Positions 18,109 to 25,975 of a stretch of DNA of 64,000 nt are shown here, one piece after another. The translations under genes were made by a program, and so were the position numbers. Numbering within the stretch: position 1 is the stretch's first letter; each line of letters opens with the position of its first letter. The notes below the pieces were generated by a model that saw only the letters and a program-made list of their open reading frames with translations, did no database searches and was not told the origin of the DNA. Location of the stretch: NCBI GenBank assembly GCA_910576785.1, contig CAJTJG010000002.1:62001-126000 (forward strand), given 5' to 3'. Source of the DNA: an uncultured Duncaniella sp. (GTDB lineage: Bacteria; Bacteroidota; Bacteroidia; Bacteroidales; Muribaculaceae).

Positions 18109-19569
18109 CTATAATATTTTATCATTCTCTGTAGCCAGAGGACAACGGGGATCTGGATCACAAAATGATCCACCAGTCTTCATTATGTCAAGATAACATA
18201 CTCTTTTCCCGAAGTCCCCCTTGCACTTTTGGAAAACAGAACATGTACCGCACGGAGATTGCACAGCAGCACAGACGTCCTGATTTGGGAAATATAATGC
18301 CATCGCCTTCTCCCCGTTCCAAATTTCTCTAAGTGATTCTGTTCTTGTATCACCTAAAATATATTCCGGACGGTCATATAACATCTCACATAGACTACAT
18401 TTGCCATTTGCAAGAATAGATATACTTGTTGTATTCCCCAAACAGATCTGATTATCGCAGACAAATTCCTCAACTGATCCACATCTTTTTAGTTTATAGC
18501 CATCTTTAGTTATTTTATTTAATCCGACTTTAAACTTCAGATCAGACCTCTTTGCGAAATTATAGACTTCAACAAGATCATTATTTTCAGGAACATATTC
18601 TTGATAATGATTGGATTTATATTCTGAAAAAAAGGCGACAGTCATTACCCATTCCTTCACACTTGGGAAAGAACACAAGAACTCATACATCGATCCTACA
18701 TGATCTTTAGACGCATTCTTCTTTGTGATAACACTTCTTACAAGGATATCCAACCCCATTTCAGATGCACATTGAAACAACCGGGATACCCTATTGATAT
18801 ATTCACCATCGACCTTTATCAACTCTCTCAATACTGCAGGATCACATGAATCAAGCGAGAATTGTATATCCCTATATCCCAAGGATTTCAAAAACTTTAT
18901 GTCATCCATTCCTATAGGAGTCTTTGTTGAGACAAAAGGATGATAGCCGGATTCACGAGCCGTTTTCAGAATAGTTCGCCATTCTGGAAATGCAAATATA
19001 TCCCCACCTGTCAAGGATAGATTTATAACACCTTCTGATGCAGCCTGCTTGATAATGGCTTCGATCTCATCAGCAGACAATTGCGGAGATAGACCTCTAT
19101 TTGCATAACAATATATGCAGTCGGTAGTACATCTTGTAGTCACCATCAAATTAACTGAAAACGGTATTGAAGGCCGTTTTCTCACAAATACATTTGAAGG
19201 ACAGAAATCTGTATCTTCCCAATATTCACGATTATCCGCTTCTTCCGATGCAACCAGCAGATTGCATGGCAGCGTTATGGATATATTATCTGAATATGAG
19301 AACTTTCTATGCTCCTTATTCTCTATCAACTGTGATACAAACATTTTCACCGCATCACATGATACACCAAGCTCCGCCGCTATTTTCGCAACAGAAGTCT
19401 CATACGTTGTGCGACCAATGCGCGAGATAATATACCCCATAAATTGTGGTATAGGCAATACAGCGAATGGCTCACCCTTAGTGTCAGTCAATCGGTCAAT
19501 ACATACTATATAGGAACACCCAACCTCATTCCTGATAGTATAAAACTCTTGTAATTTTATGTATTTCAT
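18109..19569 (-). CDS. Radical SAM/SPASM peptide maturase of module 2 with leader-binding domain
   Basis: The 486-residue enzyme starts with a region of about 110 residues in which residues 45-85 (helix, TSVAKIAAELGVSCDAV, helix) resemble the PqqD-like RiPP recognition element that binds leader peptides. The radical SAM motif CTTDCIYC (C147, C151, C154) and SLTGGD follow. The SPASM-like C-terminus has C376, C391, C394, C433, C440, C443, C449 and C458 plus C470 and C476. It differs in length and sequence from the module 1 enzyme, so the two modules probably make different crosslinks. The gene is AT-rich and lies 71 bp after precursor 2, with a hairpin between. Confidence 0.93.
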   Translation of the reverse strand: MKYIKLQEFYTIRNEVGCSYIVCIDRLTDTKGEPFAVLPIPQFMGYIISRIGRTTYETSVAKIAAELGVSCDAVKMFVSQLIENKEHRKFSYSDNISITLPCNLLVASEEADNREYWEDTDFCPSNVFVRKRPSIPFSVNLMVTTRCTTDCIYCYANRGLSPQLSADEIEAIIKQAASEGVINLSLTGGDIFAFPEWRTILKTARESGYHPFVSTKTPIGMDDIKFLKSLGYRDIQFSLDSCDPAVLRELIKVDGEYINRVSRLFQCASEMGLDILVRSVITKKNASKDHVGSMYEFLCSFPSVKEWVMTVAFFSEYKSNHYQEYVPENNDLVEVYNFAKRSDLKFKVGLNKITKDGYKLKRCGSVEEFVCDNQICLGNTTSISILANGKCSLCEMLYDRPEYILGDTRTESLREIWNGEKAMALYFPNQDVCAAVQSPCGTCSVFQKCKGDFGKRVCYLDIMKTGGSFCDPDPRCPLATENDKIL

Positions 19570-19594
19570 AAATCTTTACTACTTTTATCCTTGA

Positions 19595-19636
19595 CTGTTG
19601 TGTTGGACAGGACGACTTTCCCATCCAACACAACAG
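19595..19636 (-). terminator. Hairpin between precursor 2 and its maturase
   Basis: A perfect 13-bp inverted repeat (19595-19607 and 19624-19636) with a 16-nt loop begins 4 nt after the precursor stop and ends 25 nt before the maturase start. There is no U-run, so partial attenuation, mRNA end protection or start-site control are likelier than full termination. Its sequence is unrelated to the module 1 hairpin, while its place is the same. Confidence 0.75.
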
Positions 19637-19640
19637 ATCC

Positions 19641-19868
19641 TCAATGTGCTACAGTGGCAGCTCCACTGCTACAACTACATACGAACGGATTCTCAGGAGG
19701 TAGTTCTGGGAGCTTTGGTCCCTGATAAGCCGCGCGGACACACTTGCATTCACCCTCACTTGTTGAGCCTTGTTCGGCACCACCCTCACATACACAAACG
19801 GATGCAATGCCTCCTTTCACTGCTTCCATTTCCTGAAGAAGCAATGTCTCAAGATTATCAATTTTCAT
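19641..19868 (-). CDS. RiPP precursor peptide 2 (three CxC motifs, double-glycine leader)
   Basis: The 75-residue peptide has a 20-residue leader ending AVKGG with E13 at -8, M14 at -7, V17 at -4 and L9 at -12, a textbook C39-transporter leader. The 55-residue core has six cysteines arranged only as CxC pairs: CVC (25/27), CKC (41/43) and CSC (64/66). A proline-rich stretch (GPKLPELPPENP) lies between the second and third pair. The leader resembles the GG-Bacteroidales natural-product precursor family. A radical SAM/SPASM enzyme with a leader-binding-like domain follows. The spaced CxC pattern suggests repeated local modification of each pair; the chemistry is unknown. Confidence 0.87.
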   Translation of the reverse strand: MKIDNLETLLLQEMEAVKGGIASVCVCEGGAEQGSTSEGECKCVRAAYQGPKLPELPPENPFVCSCSSGAATVAH

Positions 19869-20217
19869 AATCCGATGAATTTATATGAAAGAATTATGAC
19901 GCTTCATTCTTTCATGAACTTATACTGTGTATAGCCACAAATCATGCGTCACTGATTCATGTTCTTTTTTGCATTGTGTTTTTTCAATAGAGGACTTATT
20001 ATTTTTAAATGTTTAGCTCTATTTTGTAGAAGTCAACTATTAGTTGCAAATATATGATAATTATAAATAAAAATCAAACATAAAACAACAAAAATATCAT
20101 AATACGATAAAATAGTATCCTATAACAATATTCATAAATATCGTCATTAATGGAGCTTTATCCTAAACATCCACTGTCAAAGATTGAATGTGGAATTATA
20201 TTCATTCTATACTGCTA
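19869..20217. other. AT-rich leader and promoter region upstream of precursor 2
   Basis: No gene is visible in these 349 bp. The region holds the precursor 2 promoter (20047-20078) and about 170 nt of predicted 5' leader. A perfect 10-bp inverted repeat (19885-19894 and 19906-19915, 11-nt loop) sits 16 nt before the start codon and could control translation. The distal part includes the end of the DUF3244-like gene's transcript. Confidence 0.6.
20047..20078 (-). promoter_or_regulatory. Promoter of precursor 2
   Basis: On the minus strand, TTTG (20078-20075), exactly 20 nt, TATATTTG (20054-20047). Both the boxes and the spacer length equal those of the precursor 1 promoter. Transcription should begin near 20040, leaving an unusually long leader of about 170 nt. 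Confidence 0.8.
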
Positions 20218-20604
20218 TCATTCCTCTACGACTATTTCGAAATAACATATCAGCTGTTGCCCCGTGGATGTTATACAATCTACTGAGTACAACCCATTAC
20301 AACACTCAAATAGCAATATCCTCTGATCATTCGTTATATATGTGTTCCAAGTGTCACCTGTACTTTGATTTGTCACACTTACTGACATTTCATCATACCA
20401 ATCAGCAGGATAAAAATATATCTCGTTCCCCGACACCTGTATCTCAATCCAAAGATTTGATGGTGCGTGTTTGCCAGGCAACTTACGACCGACACGGATA
20501 TTGTATTTTCTTGACTGGGAAAAATTTCCATCGCCACCATTTACCGTTACAGGCATCATAGCTAAAAGCAATGTGATCAGGGATAATAAAACATGAGATT
20601 TCAT
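20218..20604 (-). CDS. Small secreted DUF3244-like protein
   Basis: Starting at the ATG at 20604 gives 128 residues with a clean signal peptide (MKSHVLLSLITLLLAMMP and so on) and a mature beta-rich domain. The stretch from WIEIQVSGNEIYFYPADW through GLYSVDC to CYFEIVVEE has the look of the DUF3244/secretion-associated Ig-like proteins of Bacteroidales. A longer frame opens at 20646 but would place the start upstream of the promoter's -7 box (20632-20639), so the shorter start is chosen. It lies between the TPR regulator and precursor 2, all on the minus strand. Function is unknown; a partner or immunity role in the RiPP locus is speculative. Confidence 0.65.
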   Translation of the reverse strand: MKSHVLLSLITLLLAMMPVTVNGGDGNFSQSRKYNIRVGRKLPGKHAPSNLWIEIQVSGNEIYFYPADWYDEMSVSVTNQSTGDTWNTYITNDQRILLFECCNGLYSVDCITSTGQQLICYFEIVVEE

Positions 20605-20631
20605 ACCTTGTATTTTTAGAGTTTCACATTG

Positions 20632-20663
20632 CAAAGTTATGGACATTATCTCGTACAGACAAC
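20632..20663 (-). promoter_or_regulatory. Probable promoter of the DUF3244-like gene
   Basis: On the minus strand a TAACTTTG -7 box (20639-20632) is preceded, 20 nt upstream, by GTTG (20663-20660), a near match to the -33 TTTG. It lies 27 bp before the ATG at 20604 and supports that start. Confidence 0.5.
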
Positions 20664-20808
20664 TTTCGCGATACTTTAAAAGTTCTTTTTCACCATCGTA
20701 TACGCCTGATTTTCAGAATGTGATATATTTATTTTTTCTTCCCCTGCATTTCCTTTTCTTTTTTATCAAATCAGACAATTATTCCGTTCATCAGAGCGAC
20801 AAAATCAT

Positions 20809-22440
20809 CTATCTGCATAGCATTTTCATGAAGTCTATTTCATCTTTCTTTTCTTTCACACACTCTACTTTCTTCTTCAATCTGTAAGTCCGGTTATACA
20901 CGCTCTTATGATCGCATTTTAACAACAGACATATTGAAGGTATGGAGAAATTTGCAACTTTATAAGTGAACAATCTGATGTCGATATCCTTTAGACCACG
21001 TATCTGATTTCTAAATCTTGTTATAACGTCCGCATTGGCATAGTCAAGTTGATCTGCCATTGATTTATAAAAATCTGAATCAGTAGATAGTTGTTCCACT
21101 ATATCCCCGACTTTCCGCACAACAACACTCATTGCATTTTCATTATCCTGACATGCAAAATAGGATTCACACAAATGATCCAACTCCGTCATCTGACTCT
21201 CTACGAATGACACACCAGATCTTATTACACTTGTCTCAAGATCCTTCAGAAGAGTCCTTGCCGCGGCTATCATGTCATCCCTACGCTGTCTTGCCTTCCT
21301 TGCACTATGACTGATATACAATATACATCCACCCAACAACAAAACAGAAACCAATGATAACACACTGTATATCAGACGACTTTTTCTGACTGACTTCAAA
21401 GCGGTCTCAGCTTTTTGCCCATGGTATTCATTTATAACCTGAGTCATATTCTGATTCAACATCTCATTGTACATGCTATCCACATACATTCCATACGCAT
21501 TTGCCGACTCGTATGCCGTCTTATAATCACCTTTGAGCACCCAATAGCTTGAAGGTACTATAAGTTTGTTCTGCTCATCTGTGTAATACACATCTCTCAG
21601 CCATCCAACATAATCGCGATTATCCAACGCCACAGAAATATCCATGGCATTTACCAAATCCTTTTCTGATGGCTGAGATTTCGGATCCATGAGATATAAC
21701 TTCAAATTACGATGTGCGTCCTCTAATTTGCCAGAGGCATACTCTGCATATGCCTGCATCTTCACAGACTCAAGCCACAACAACGAATCCCCGGTTATGA
21801 CCGATGAATCCCTGACACCTTTTATTATTTCCAATGCCTCATCATAATTACCGGAATTCTGTTCCGCTGATGAAAGTTCCAAAAGAGCCTCCCCTGTATA
21901 TGAAAAATCCGCGACAGCCATCAGTTCCGATACAGCGAGCCGCGAATATTTGAGTTCATCCTTATTGCGACCTGCCCTGTTATACAACAAAGCCATATAC
22001 CGATGAATCATCCCAAGATTAAAACTATCCTTCAATGCTACCGCACATTCCTCTGCTTTAACAAACTCGAGAATGGCAGGAGACAATCGCTCATTGACAA
22101 TAAGGTTATATCCGTAGATCAGATGTGAATGCATTCTTGCCGCAAGATTATCAGCATGCTCATAATAATCTATGGCAATGTTTAACAGCGAATCAGAATC
22201 AAATTCATACATACCTTTGTACAATGCTCTCGCATGCAACAATGCATGTCGAGCCAGTGTACTTTTCCTTATAGACGGCCCCACCGGATTCTGCCGCAAA
22301 ATCAAAATCACACTGTCCGGATAAATATCCACAATAGATTCAGCCCTATCAAGGACATCATCCATCTGACCATTCCGATTGCATCCGCACACAAGAAGAA
22401 TGATACCAGAAATCACAATAACTTTTAATATATTTTTCAT
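20809..22440 (-). CDS. Membrane-anchored TPR regulator with C-terminal HTH-like domain
   Basis: The 543-residue protein has an N-terminal hydrophobic segment with a cysteine (LLVCGCNR, lipobox-like). About 300 residues of helical TPR-like repeats follow, then one membrane helix (about residues 358-380, LIYSVLSLVSVLLLGGC), a coiled region, and a C-terminal domain near residues 480-535 that looks like a helix-turn-helix (DIDIRLFTYKVANFSIPS, CDHKSVYNR, basic tail). This is the layout of Bacteroidales TPR regulators that sense outside the cytoplasm and bind DNA inside, often found beside RiPP genes. It is the likely local regulator. A TATATTTG box at 22456-22449 lies only 8 bp before the start, without a clear -33 box. 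Confidence 0.8.
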   Translation of the reverse strand: MKNILKVIVISGIILLVCGCNRNGQMDDVLDRAESIVDIYPDSVILILRQNPVGPSIRKSTLARHALLHARALYKGMYEFDSDSLLNIAIDYYEHADNLAARMHSHLIYGYNLIVNERLSPAILEFVKAEECAVALKDSFNLGMIHRYMALLYNRAGRNKDELKYSRLAVSELMAVADFSYTGEALLELSSAEQNSGNYDEALEIIKGVRDSSVITGDSLLWLESVKMQAYAEYASGKLEDAHRNLKLYLMDPKSQPSEKDLVNAMDISVALDNRDYVGWLRDVYYTDEQNKLIVPSSYWVLKGDYKTAYESANAYGMYVDSMYNEMLNQNMTQVINEYHGQKAETALKSVRKSRLIYSVLSLVSVLLLGGCILYISHSARKARQRRDDMIAAARTLLKDLETSVIRSGVSFVESQMTELDHLCESYFACQDNENAMSVVVRKVGDIVEQLSTDSDFYKSMADQLDYANADVITRFRNQIRGLKDIDIRLFTYKVANFSIPSICLLLKCDHKSVYNRTYRLKKKVECVKEKKDEIDFMKMLCR

Positions 22441-22560
22441 CTACGATGCAAATATATACATTTTAAATTATTCTTTCATATTTATATGGATATTTTATAT
22501 CAAAATCCGGTTTTGCGGTGATGATATGATTCTTGAATCGAACGTGGTGGAAAACGGCCC

Positions 22561-22598
22561 CCGTAACCCTGCCCTGTGGGCACGGTGATTGTTTTTTT
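22561..22598 (+). terminator. Hairpin plus T7 run in the 5' leader of the 22643 operon
   Basis: Inside AT-rich DNA a short GC-rich patch can fold with arms CCGT/ACGG and GCCC/GGGC (22561-22564, 22571-22574, 22578-22585, with a 6-nt bulge) followed by a run of seven T (22592-22598). It sits 44 bp before the next start codon. It could be an intrinsic terminator of a short upstream transcript or an attenuator; no upstream gene on this strand is seen. The remaining part of 22441-22642 shows nothing else. Confidence 0.4.
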
Positions 22599-22642
22599 AA
22601 TTTTATGTTAATCCAAGTGGGGGTGATGTGCGTTAGTATGGT

Positions 22643-23737
22643 ATGGATGTTTCAACTATACCCCCCTCAGCCCCTTCACCCGGACGTCGCGACGGCTTGA
22701 CCACGCTGATAGTCAAGGCTCTGAAAGTGATCGTCCCGCTGGCTATATCGGCGGGGCTGGTGGTGTGGCTGTTCAACAAGGTCGACTTTCACCGTGTCAT
22801 GGATATAATCCACCAGGGGGTGGATTACCGCTATATCTTCGCCATGATGGCCATCACGGTGCTGTCGCATGTGATAAGGGGTGTGAGATGGGGTTTGCAG
22901 CTCCGCGCGGCGGGCATTCCGCGCATCCCTGTCATGGCCGAGAGTGTATCGATATTCGGAGCCTATGCGCTCAATCTCGTGTTTCCGTTCCTCGGTGAGG
23001 CGTGGAGATGTGTCTACATATCGCGCCGCGAGGGGTGCAAGCTATCCACGGTGGTGGGCACCGACCTGGGCGACCGCATATCCGATGCGGTGATGATATT
23101 GCTGCTCATAGGACTCACCCTCGTTGTGGCGCGTCCCTCCATCGACAGTTTTCTCGACCGCTATCCTCTCGGCGAGACTATTGACCGCATCACCACCGGT
23201 GGCGAGCTGTGGATATGGCTCGGCGCCACTGTGATACTGCTCGCTGCCGCCGACTATCTGCTGCGCGGCACACGCACGGTCAAGGGGATAAACCTGAGCA
23301 TACGCCGCATCTGGGACGGCTTCCGGGTGCTCTTCTTCATGAAGGGGCGCGGACTGTATCTGGTGCTGACGGTGGCCATATGGGTGTGTTACTATCTGGA
23401 GGCCTACGTGTGTTTCTTCGCGTTTCCGTTCACCCGCGAGCTCGTCACGGATTCGGGCTACTTCCTCGGACTCGTGCCCGGACTGGTGGTATTCGTGTTC
23501 GGCTCATGCAGCATGGGCATACCCTCCAACGGTGGTCTGGGAGCATGGAACATCGCCGTGATGTTCGCCTTGAGCCTCTTCGGCATCAGCGACAGCGACG
23601 GGGCCGCCTACTCCATAGTGTGCTGGAGCTTCCAGGCTCTGATACTCATCATCACCGGTATCTACGGTGCATTCTACATCATGGCCACCCGCCGCCGCGC
23701 ACGCAGGGAGGGCATCACCACTGCCGGGATAAAATAA
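22643..23737 (+). CDS. LPG synthase-like/flippase transmembrane protein (UPF0104)
   Basis: The 364-residue integral membrane protein has about eight hydrophobic helices and motifs of the lysylphosphatidylglycerol synthase transmembrane family: RGVRWGLQLRAAG, GAYALNLVFPFLGEAWRC and GTDLGDRISDAVMILLL, then VFGSCSMGIPSNGGLGAWN. Family members without the soluble aminoacyl transferase domain are thought to move lipids or lipid-linked molecules. It is the first gene of a tight plus-strand operon with a channel-like protein, an adenylation enzyme, a GNAT and a hydrolase. A role in moving a product made by these enzymes is inference. Confidence 0.88.
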   Translation: MDVSTIPPSAPSPGRRDGLTTLIVKALKVIVPLAISAGLVVWLFNKVDFHRVMDIIHQGVDYRYIFAMMAITVLSHVIRGVRWGLQLRAAGIPRIPVMAESVSIFGAYALNLVFPFLGEAWRCVYISRREGCKLSTVVGTDLGDRISDAVMILLLIGLTLVVARPSIDSFLDRYPLGETIDRITTGGELWIWLGATVILLAAADYLLRGTRTVKGINLSIRRIWDGFRVLFFMKGRGLYLVLTVAIWVCYYLEAYVCFFAFPFTRELVTDSGYFLGLVPGLVVFVFGSCSMGIPSNGGLGAWNIAVMFALSLFGISDSDGAAYSIVCWSFQALILIITGIYGAFYIMATRRRARREGITTAGIK

Positions 23738-23761
23738 ATGCAATAAAAAAACACATTCATC

Positions 23762-24493
23762 ATGAATACCTCGACGACCACTTCCTCTCCGGCTCCGCAC
23801 AGCGACCGCAGTTACTTCATGGGTGTGATGAATTTCATCGTCCTGACCCTGTCGGTGATGCTGATAGTGTGGATATCGGTCGACACGTTCAATCAGGTGG
23901 AATTCCTGCAGAACCATCCCTACATGACGTTCCAGTTCTGGGTGTGTGTATTCTTCGTGGTCGACTTTTTCGTGGGGCTCTACTATGCCGAGAGCAAGTG
24001 GAGTTTCTTCAAGCGGCGCATAGTGTTCCTGCTCCTCTCCATCCCCTACCTCAACATCATCAACCTCACCGGCATCCGGCTCACCCCCGATGAACTCTAC
24101 TTCATACGCTTCATCCCGCTGGCCCGCGGCGCACTGGCCATGTCGATAGTGATAGGCTATCTGTCGTCCAACGCCGTGACCAGCCTCTTCATCTCCTATC
24201 TATCCATAATGCTCCTGGTGGCCTACTTCTGCTCGCTCATATTCTATCAGCGCGAGCTTGGGGTGAACCCTGAGGTGAAGACCTACTGGACAGCCCTATG
24301 GTGGTCGGCCATGAACATGTCCACCGTAGGGTGCAACATCCAGCCTGTCACCGTATCAGGCAAGATCGTGGCCGTGATCCTGCCCGTGTCGGGCATGGTG
24401 ATATTCCCGCTCTTCACGGTATACCTGACCGACTACGTGACCCGCGCCATGAAGCGTGCCAAGAAACGCACTTTCGACTCCACCCAGCAATGA
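23762..24493 (+). CDS. Voltage-gated-like cation channel with atypical filter TVGCN
   Basis: This 243-residue protein has an S1-S4-like set of helices, a linker, a pore helix (YWTALWWSAMNMSTVGCN) and an inner helix (IVAVILPVSGMVIFPLFTVYL), as in two-pore-segment potassium channel subunits. The filter, normally TVGYG, reads TVGCN at residues 188-192. The S4-like region has few basic residues (IRFIPLARG), so voltage sensing is doubtful. There is no C-terminal RCK domain, only a basic tail. It lies 24 bp after the LPG-like gene and 36 bp before the adenylation gene. It may be a potassium channel of relaxed selectivity or a derived channel of another function. Confidence 0.8.
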   Translation: MNTSTTTSSPAPHSDRSYFMGVMNFIVLTLSVMLIVWISVDTFNQVEFLQNHPYMTFQFWVCVFFVVDFFVGLYYAESKWSFFKRRIVFLLLSIPYLNIINLTGIRLTPDELYFIRFIPLARGALAMSIVIGYLSSNAVTSLFISYLSIMLLVAYFCSLIFYQRELGVNPEVKTYWTALWWSAMNMSTVGCNIQPVTVSGKIVAVILPVSGMVIFPLFTVYLTDYVTRAMKRAKKRTFDSTQQ

Positions 24494-24529
24494 CATTCTC
24501 ACTTCACACCTGACATAAAAACACTATAC

Positions 24530-25975
24530 ATGGACAACAATACGATATACTCACGTTTCCGCAGCCGTGCCCTGCTCCACCCCGACGCCATAGCCGTGGT
24601 GAGCGGTGACGGCAGGGCTGTATCCTATCTCGAGCTCGACGGGATGGTCGACTCGCTGCTCGCCAAATTCATCGACAAAGGCTACCGCACCGTCGGGATC
24701 GTCATGACCCACGGTGTGGAAATGATCGCCGCCATGCTGGCCGTGCTGAAAAGCGGGGCCGCCTACGTGCCCGCCGAGCTGTCGCTCCCGGCCGAGCGCC
24801 GCCGCTACATGATGAGAACCGCCGGAGTCACACTCGTCATCGACGACGAGTATTGCCGTGACATCAAGCCATCGGCCCGTGTGTTCGACGACCGGAGCAC
24901 ACCCACCTCTCCGGCCTATATCCTCTACACCTCCGGCACTACCGGACACCCCAAGGGTGTGGTGGTCGAGAATCACAGCGTGGTCAACTACGCCGAAGCG
25001 TTCGAGGCCGAGTTCGGAACCCGTCCTGGCGATGTCATGCTCCAGTATTCCGTATGCTCGTTCGACATATTTGTCGAGGAGGTATTCACCACACTGCTCA
25101 ACGGCGCCACTCTCGCCATTCCACCTCTGGATGTGGCCAAGGGTGACATAAATGGGCTCATGGACTATGTGGAGCGCCACCATGTCACCATCATCAGCGG
25201 TTTTCCCTACCTGCTGTCAGCCATGAATCAGCTTGCATCCATACCACCGTCACTGCGGCTGCTGATAAGCGGTGGTGACGTGCTGCGCGAGAACTACATA
25301 GACCGGCTGCGCGACATGGGGCCGATGATCTACAATACCTACGGCCCTTCGGAGACCACCGTATGCGCAAGCTATTACCGATGTGACAACGCTTCGGCAC
25401 TCCCCGACGGAACCTATCCGATAGGTCATCCCGTAAAGGGAGTGAAGGTACGGATCATGGACAGCTCGCTCCGGGAGCTCCCCGACGGCGAGACCGGCGA
25501 GATATGCATATCCGGTCAGGGTGTGTCGCGCGGATATGCGGGCAACCCTCCCGAACAGAAAAACTTCGTCACACTCCCCACAGGCGAGAGGATCTACTGC
25601 AGCGGCGACATGGGCTACCGTCTCCCGGACGGCAACCTCGTGTTTCTCCACCGCAAGGATGATCAGGTGATGATACTCGGCAAACGTGTGGAACCCGAAG
25701 AGGTGGAGAATGTGCTCAACTCCTCGCCGATGGTGGAGCGCGGAGTGGTGCGTCCGTTCACCGACGACAACGGTCTGGCCTATCTCGTGGCCTACTTCGT
25801 ACCTGCCAGGAAGGATTATTCCCTCCATGACATCCGTCAGTGGCTCCTCAGGGAGCTGACCGACTTCATGGTGCCCGAGTTCTTCGTGGCCGTCAAGGAG
25901 ATACCTCTCAACCGCCACGGCAAAGTCGACATCAACGCTCTCCCCATAGTCCTCAAGGAGGGGGACACGCAATGA
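24530..25975 (+). CDS. Stand-alone amino-acid adenylation enzyme (NRPS A-domain-like)
   Basis: The 481-residue cytoplasmic protein has ANL-family core motifs in order: YTSGTTGHPKG (A3, near residues 133-143), SFDIFVEE (A4, with the Asp that typically binds the substrate amino group), NTYGPSETT (A5), GEICISGQGVSRGY (A6), YCSGDMGYRLPDG (A7), KDDQVMILGKRVEPEEVE (A8) and NRHGKVD (A10). It should activate an amino acid as the aminoacyl-AMP. No carrier, condensation or thioesterase domain is fused. Length and layout recall DltA and free A-domains. It overlaps the GNAT gene by 4 bp (ATGA). Substrate and acceptor are unknown; the carrier must be encoded elsewhere or the acceptor is a small molecule. 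Confidence 0.9.
   Translation: MDNNTIYSRFRSRALLHPDAIAVVSGDGRAVSYLELDGMVDSLLAKFIDKGYRTVGIVMTHGVEMIAAMLAVLKSGAAYVPAELSLPAERRRYMMRTAGVTLVIDDEYCRDIKPSARVFDDRSTPTSPAYILYTSGTTGHPKGVVVENHSVVNYAEAFEAEFGTRPGDVMLQYSVCSFDIFVEEVFTTLLNGATLAIPPLDVAKGDINGLMDYVERHHVTIISGFPYLLSAMNQLASIPPSLRLLISGGDVLRENYIDRLRDMGPMIYNTYGPSETTVCASYYRCDNASALPDGTYPIGHPVKGVKVRIMDSSLRELPDGETGEICISGQGVSRGYAGNPPEQKNFVTLPTGERIYCSGDMGYRLPDGNLVFLHRKDDQVMILGKRVEPEEVENVLNSSPMVERGVVRPFTDDNGLAYLVAYFVPARKDYSLHDIRQWLLRELTDFMVPEFFVAVKEIPLNRHGKVDINALPIVLKEGDTQ

Noticed and set aside
22449..22456. TATATTTG box directly before the TPR regulator as a full promoter
   Set aside because: The -7 box is exact but no TTTG lies 19-21 nt upstream and the start codon is only 8 bp away; kept as a remark only.
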